Source of the DNA: Pyrinomonadaceae bacterium
GTDB taxonomy: Bacteria; Acidobacteriota; Blastocatellia; Pyrinomonadales; Pyrinomonadaceae
Reading direction: 5' to 3'
Length of the DNA stretch: 8,042 nt
NCBI GenBank assembly: GCA_018060305.1
Contig: JAGOWF010000118.1
Location: forward strand, 1 to 8,042
Part shown: positions 5,030 through 8,042 of the stretch, piece after piece
Numbering within the stretch: position 1 is the stretch's first letter
Layout of the letters: every line of letters starts with the position of its first letter
Position numbers and translations under genes: made by a program
Notes under the pieces: model-generated
Database searches by the model: none
What the model was told of the DNA's origin: nothing
What the model saw: the letters and a program-made list of their open reading frames with translations, nothing else

Positions 5030-6034
5030 ATGGTTAACTCATATAGATCCGTTATTCTCGTTACCTGTTTTAGCTGCGTTTTTGCTGGCGTCCTCTTTGG
5101 ACAGGACGGTCAAATCCGCTCGATCACATCTGATGATTTTGCGGACAAACGCCCTTCAACGCCGCGAAAGGCGGATAAGAAAGGAAGTATCAAAGGATCG
5201 TCAAGGGCAAAATCCCGCACATATAAACCCCTCCGTTCTAAAAAGCCCGCGAAGGTAACAAGTCCGGTGCAGCAGGAACGACCCAAATCTACGAAAATTA
5301 AGGTATTGACAACGGACGTCGGTATCACAATGTGGAGGTTGAGGCCCCCGGCGCCATACGAGAGCGGATTCCTTCTACCGGTGCGTCTTTCGGATGGTCA
5401 GCGAGCATCGTGGATTCCCGAACGAGTGGCTTTGGATGAAGAGTTCCAAGCAGGTGACAGAGTTCGCTTTGCAGTCGAGTCTTATACAAAGGGATATGTC
5501 TACGTTTTCAACCGCGAAACATATGCGGACGGTTCCTCCGGACGGCCAAAGATGATCTTTCCTGAATCCTTGCGCGACGACAATCGAGTCTCCCCGGGAA
5601 TTCTTCTTGACTTTCCGGATCGACGAGAAGACGTCCCCTATTTTGTCCTCAGGCCCAAGAAGGACAACTATTCCGGTGAATCAGTAACCGTCGTGATTTC
5701 AGTAAAGCCTTTGACGAATTTTACGGTGGATGGCATAGGTTACCTAACAAATCCCGCGTCTTTAGCGGAAATGGAAGCTGCTGCGGATTTTGACATTTTT
5801 GAACGTGAAGACATCGCTGACGCGATCTACACACGCCAAGAGGCAGAGGCAACTTGCGGCATTAAGACCCGTGAACTTGAGCGCGAACGACCCGCGAAGC
5901 AGATTTGTGGAAGCGAGGTCATTCCTCTTGATCCAAATGACTCACCTCCTCAGTCTATTTTTCGCGTCCGTCGCACGAATGGTGCTCCATCGGTCGTCCT
6001 TTTCACAATGTCAGCTAACCATTCACCGTATTAG
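5030..6034 (+). CDS. Exported DUF4384-like domain protein
   Basis: This 334-residue protein has no catalytic motif I can recognise. Residues 1-25 form a signal peptide (hydrophobic core, then AGVLFGQ). Residues about 38-92 are a low-complexity, strongly basic linker rich in Lys, Arg, Ser and Pro. Residues about 100-228 resemble the DUF4384 domain: a conserved EEFQAGDRVRF segment, then TKGYVYVFNRE, then KMIFPES and DDNRVSPG, in the same order as in the kinase ectodomain encoded at the other end of the operon. The C-terminal tail has two cysteines (276 and 293) that could bond after export. DUF4384 domains are known next to caspase domains in bacterial proteins, which agrees with the neighbouring gene. 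Its job is unknown: ligand, scaffold, substrate or inhibitor are all possible. The basic linker may bind cell wall or nucleic acid, which is speculation. Gene reality is well supported; the domain assignment is moderate. Confidence 0.85.
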   Translation: MVNSYRSVILVTCFSCVFAGVLFGQDGQIRSITSDDFADKRPSTPRKADKKGSIKGSSRAKSRTYKPLRSKKPAKVTSPVQQERPKSTKIKVLTTDVGITMWRLRPPAPYESGFLLPVRLSDGQRASWIPERVALDEEFQAGDRVRFAVESYTKGYVYVFNRETYADGSSGRPKMIFPESLRDDNRVSPGILLDFPDRREDVPYFVLRPKKDNYSGESVTVVISVKPLTNFTVDGIGYLTNPASLAEMEAAADFDIFEREDIADAIYTRQEAEATCGIKTRELERERPAKQICGSEVIPLDPNDSPPQSIFRVRRTNGAPSVVLFTMSANHSPY

Positions 6035-8042
6035 CGCATTACCGGCCAGGATTAGGTCGAGGCGTGTTATGGGCCGGGTTGGGTTGAAAAGGTTGCCGTC
6101 AAGTTGGATGAAGCCGCGTTGAAGGGCGACGGCGGCATATCCGCGGAGCGGTATTGGGATCGATGCTGCGTCGGTGACGGTCGGTGGCAGGACCGAGGTC
6201 TCAGCAAGTCCGGATAGATTCATTGCCCGGACCATTGCAACCGCCATGAGGAGTTTCGACGCCGAGGCGTTCGGGAAGAACTTGTTACCCGCTGAGACAT
6301 CATCAAAAAGCTTGCCGTTCGGATGGGTGAAGATACTCTCGGCCGCATTCCGCGTTGTCACGTCTCTAACGTCAGTAAAGATCGGCTCCGATGCCATATA
6401 CTGTGGGACCACACCGGCCCGAAGAAGCATCGCGGCAAGATCGGCCCTCGTGACCGGCATGTTTGTGCCAAGCCGCTTGCCTTGAGGGAGAAAAACATTG
6501 TTCAGCAGCGACATTTCGACCTGCGACCGCATTTCCGGAGAAAGTCCGCCAATGTCTATGAGATCGGGGTAATACACGCGAGTAGCCTCAACCATGCCAA
6601 AGACGTTTTGCGGAACGCCGATACCCGTCGTATTCTGAATCGCCATCCGAAACGCCTGAGCCGAAGGTTGACGGAGCACCACCTCCTCACGTAGCCCCGT
6701 GATACCGGGAAGGTTAAGAAAACTTGATTCGCCCACGATCGAATTGCCCGCGTCATATACACGCAGCCCGAAATCGTTTGCGCCGATGCCCCACGAAATG
6801 CCGAAGCTTGCCGCGACCGTATCGGCAGGTAACGGCGAGACGACTGAACTCGCGATTCCCGGTGAGATCATTTCGGTGAAAGACTGAGAGACCGATGTCG
6901 TAAAACGGACCTGATTTCGTGTCAGCGTTGAACGAAATTGCCCCATTCTCCGATCGGGAAATGCGGCCGCGAGAGTGGCGGCGTGCATGTTTAGCATTCC
7001 GGCACCCGTTTCGTGAGCGAAATACCGGGGAAGCGGTGTCGCTGTCCCTGCAAGAATTTCCTTGATCTGATCCGGCCGTAGTGACGGGTTCGCTTCGAGC
7101 ATTAGAGCTATTGCGCCAGCCACGATCGGGGCCGAGAACGACGTGCCGCTCGCGGTCGTATAGAACGGCATCTCACCTGCCGTCAGCCGCTGCGTATCGG
7201 CACCGCCGAGGCCGCCTACGCTGGTCGTCGTCGGAGCGTTTCTGAGACTCGCAACATTGACGCCGGGAGCCGCAAGGGTCGGTTGGGCCTCCCCACCGAA
7301 AGTCCCTCGCGACGAAAATCCTGCCAAGAGGCCGTTCTCGTCCGTAGCGCCGACCCCGATCACCCACGGCGCGCTCGCGTATGGATTGAGCGTTCCCGGC
7401 CCGGGGCCGCCGTTGCCTGCAGAGAACACGACATTCACGCCGCGCTCGGTCAGCAACTTAGTCGCGACATTTACCGGATCATGGCTGTCGTAAACAGCAT
7501 TTGCCGAAAAGCTGCAATTGACGACTTTTACGTTATAACCGGCACCATGATCGAGCAGATAATCCAAACCTGACAAGACGTGGGTCAGATCGACATCGCC
7601 CACGCTCAAGCCGAGCAGGCGTGAGCCCCGGGCCACGCCGGCAAATTTGCCTCCCGAGCTTGCGCCGCTGGCCGCGATTATCCCCGCTACGAAAGTCCCG
7701 TGTCCGGCGATCGGGTCAGAATTTGGGACATTCTCGACATCGACCGGTTCAAGGAAGCCAACAGGGGCACTCTGCATATCTGCGAGCCTCACGTTTTGCA
7801 CCACCCGCCCTGACAGATCCGGATGCAGGCTGTTGATGCCTGTATCCAAAACGGCGACCGTAACATTCCGGCCCGAAAGCGGAAACCCGCCATTTCTGGC
7901 CGTCAGGTCGCTATCCGGTGCGACGCGCTGGATGCCCGTTGTTTTGAAATACGGATCGGAATTGAAGGTCAGCGTCCGATTGCCATATATCGACCGCACC
8001 CCCGGCAGATGCGAGATAGCGACGATCTGAGACCGGGTGGCC
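6023..8042 (-). CDS. Subtilisin-family (S8) serine protease with three SLH-like repeats, 5' end missing
   Basis: The gene is cut by the right edge. A GTG at 7999 could serve as a start, but the frame stays open to 8041 and encodes AISHLPGVRSIYGNR around it, typical of the end of an inhibitor I9-type propeptide. The true start is therefore outside. Counting from the GTG codon, the catalytic triad is Asp52 (LDTGINSLHPDL), His100 (GHGTFVAG) and Ser287 (SGTSFSAP), with the oxyanion Asn196 in SAGNGGPG; all are intact. Residues about 355-475 form a beta-rich domain resembling pre-peptidase C-terminal domains. Residues about 478-528, 540-597 and 605-655 look like three SLH repeats (for example PVTRADLAAMLLRAG and PITRLDLILAGNALIR), which would tether the protease to the cell surface. 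It is transcribed towards the operon and overlaps its last gene by 12 bases, so it has its own promoter outside the window. The protease identity is essentially certain. Confidence 0.96.
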   Translation of the reverse strand, partial: ATRSQIVAISHLPGVRSIYGNRTLTFNSDPYFKTTGIQRVAPDSDLTARNGGFPLSGRNVTVAVLDTGINSLHPDLSGRVVQNVRLADMQSAPVGFLEPVDVENVPNSDPIAGHGTFVAGIIAASGASSGGKFAGVARGSRLLGLSVGDVDLTHVLSGLDYLLDHGAGYNVKVVNCSFSANAVYDSHDPVNVATKLLTERGVNVVFSAGNGGPGPGTLNPYASAPWVIGVGATDENGLLAGFSSRGTFGGEAQPTLAAPGVNVASLRNAPTTTSVGGLGGADTQRLTAGEMPFYTTASGTSFSAPIVAGAIALMLEANPSLRPDQIKEILAGTATPLPRYFAHETGAGMLNMHAATLAAAFPDRRMGQFRSTLTRNQVRFTTSVSQSFTEMISPGIASSVVSPLPADTVAASFGISWGIGANDFGLRVYDAGNSIVGESSFLNLPGITGLREEVVLRQPSAQAFRMAIQNTTGIGVPQNVFGMVEATRVYYPDLIDIGGLSPEMRSQVEMSLLNNVFLPQGKRLGTNMPVTRADLAAMLLRAGVVPQYMASEPIFTDVRDVTTRNAAESIFTHPNGKLFDDVSAGNKFFPNASASKLLMAVAMVRAMNLSGLAETSVLPPTVTDAASIPIPLRGYAAVALQRGFIQLDGNLFNPTRPITRLDLILAGNALIR

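Noticed and set aside
3716..6034. Caspase-gasdermin type antiphage defence system
   Set aside because: No gasdermin-like, nuclease, cyclase or other immune effector gene is present, and the caspase has a signal peptide, which does not suit intracellular abortive infection.
6042..6077. CCGGCC / GGCCGG inverted repeat as a terminator for the operon
   Set aside because: The loop is 24 bases long, there is no T tract on either side, and it lies inside the subtilase coding sequence.
7997..7999. GTG at 7999 as the true start of the subtilase
   Set aside because: The frame remains open to the window edge and the upstream codons continue a typical propeptide sequence, so the start lies outside.
7257..8030. 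Overlapping + strand open frames opposite the subtilase
   Set aside because: They are opposite-strand shadows of a strongly conserved protease gene and show no recognisable protein features.

Overview
The window carries five protein-coding genes, all long, densely packed and with intact recognisable motifs. The codon usage, the mixture of a Hanks-type kinase with an extracytoplasmic C-terminal domain, exported caspase-like and M48 peptidases, DUF4384-like domains and an SLH-tailed subtilase suggest a soil- or water-type Gram-negative bacterium. An acidobacterial lineage such as Blastocatellia/Pyrinomonadaceae is my best guess, but this is an impression from gene style, not a phylogenetic result.

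Layout. Bases 1-265 hold no gene I can support, but they do hold a good sigma70-type promoter (TTTACA, 17 bp, TATTAT) whose spacer contains an inverted repeat. A 10-bp palindrome lies just downstream. Next come four genes on the + strand: (1) a membrane-anchored Ser/Thr protein kinase with a DUF4384-like ectodomain (266-1954); (2) an exported M48 zinc metallopeptidase with a TPR-like tail (2021-3709); (3) an exported caspase-fold (C14) cysteine peptidase with an N-terminal Ig-like domain (3716-5014); (4) an exported DUF4384-like protein (5030-6034). The gaps are 66, 6 and 15 bp, so they very probably form one operon. A subtilisin-family (S8) protease with three SLH-like repeats lies on the - strand (6023 to the right edge, 5' end outside the window). 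It converges on gene 4 with a 12-bp overlap of the coding ends.

How the genes may work together (inference). The kinase looks able to sense something outside the cytoplasmic membrane through the same domain family that makes up the fourth gene product. The two genes between them encode exported proteases of unrelated chemistry, one zinc and one cysteine. The simplest reading is an envelope or extracellular proteolysis module with its own sensor kinase. The exported DUF4384-like protein could be a ligand, scaffold, substrate or competitor for the kinase ectodomain or the caspase. I recognise the individual families but not this arrangement as a described system. The neighbouring subtilase is transcribed separately and may or may not belong to it.

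No rRNA, tRNA, CRISPR array, insertion sequence or integrase was seen.
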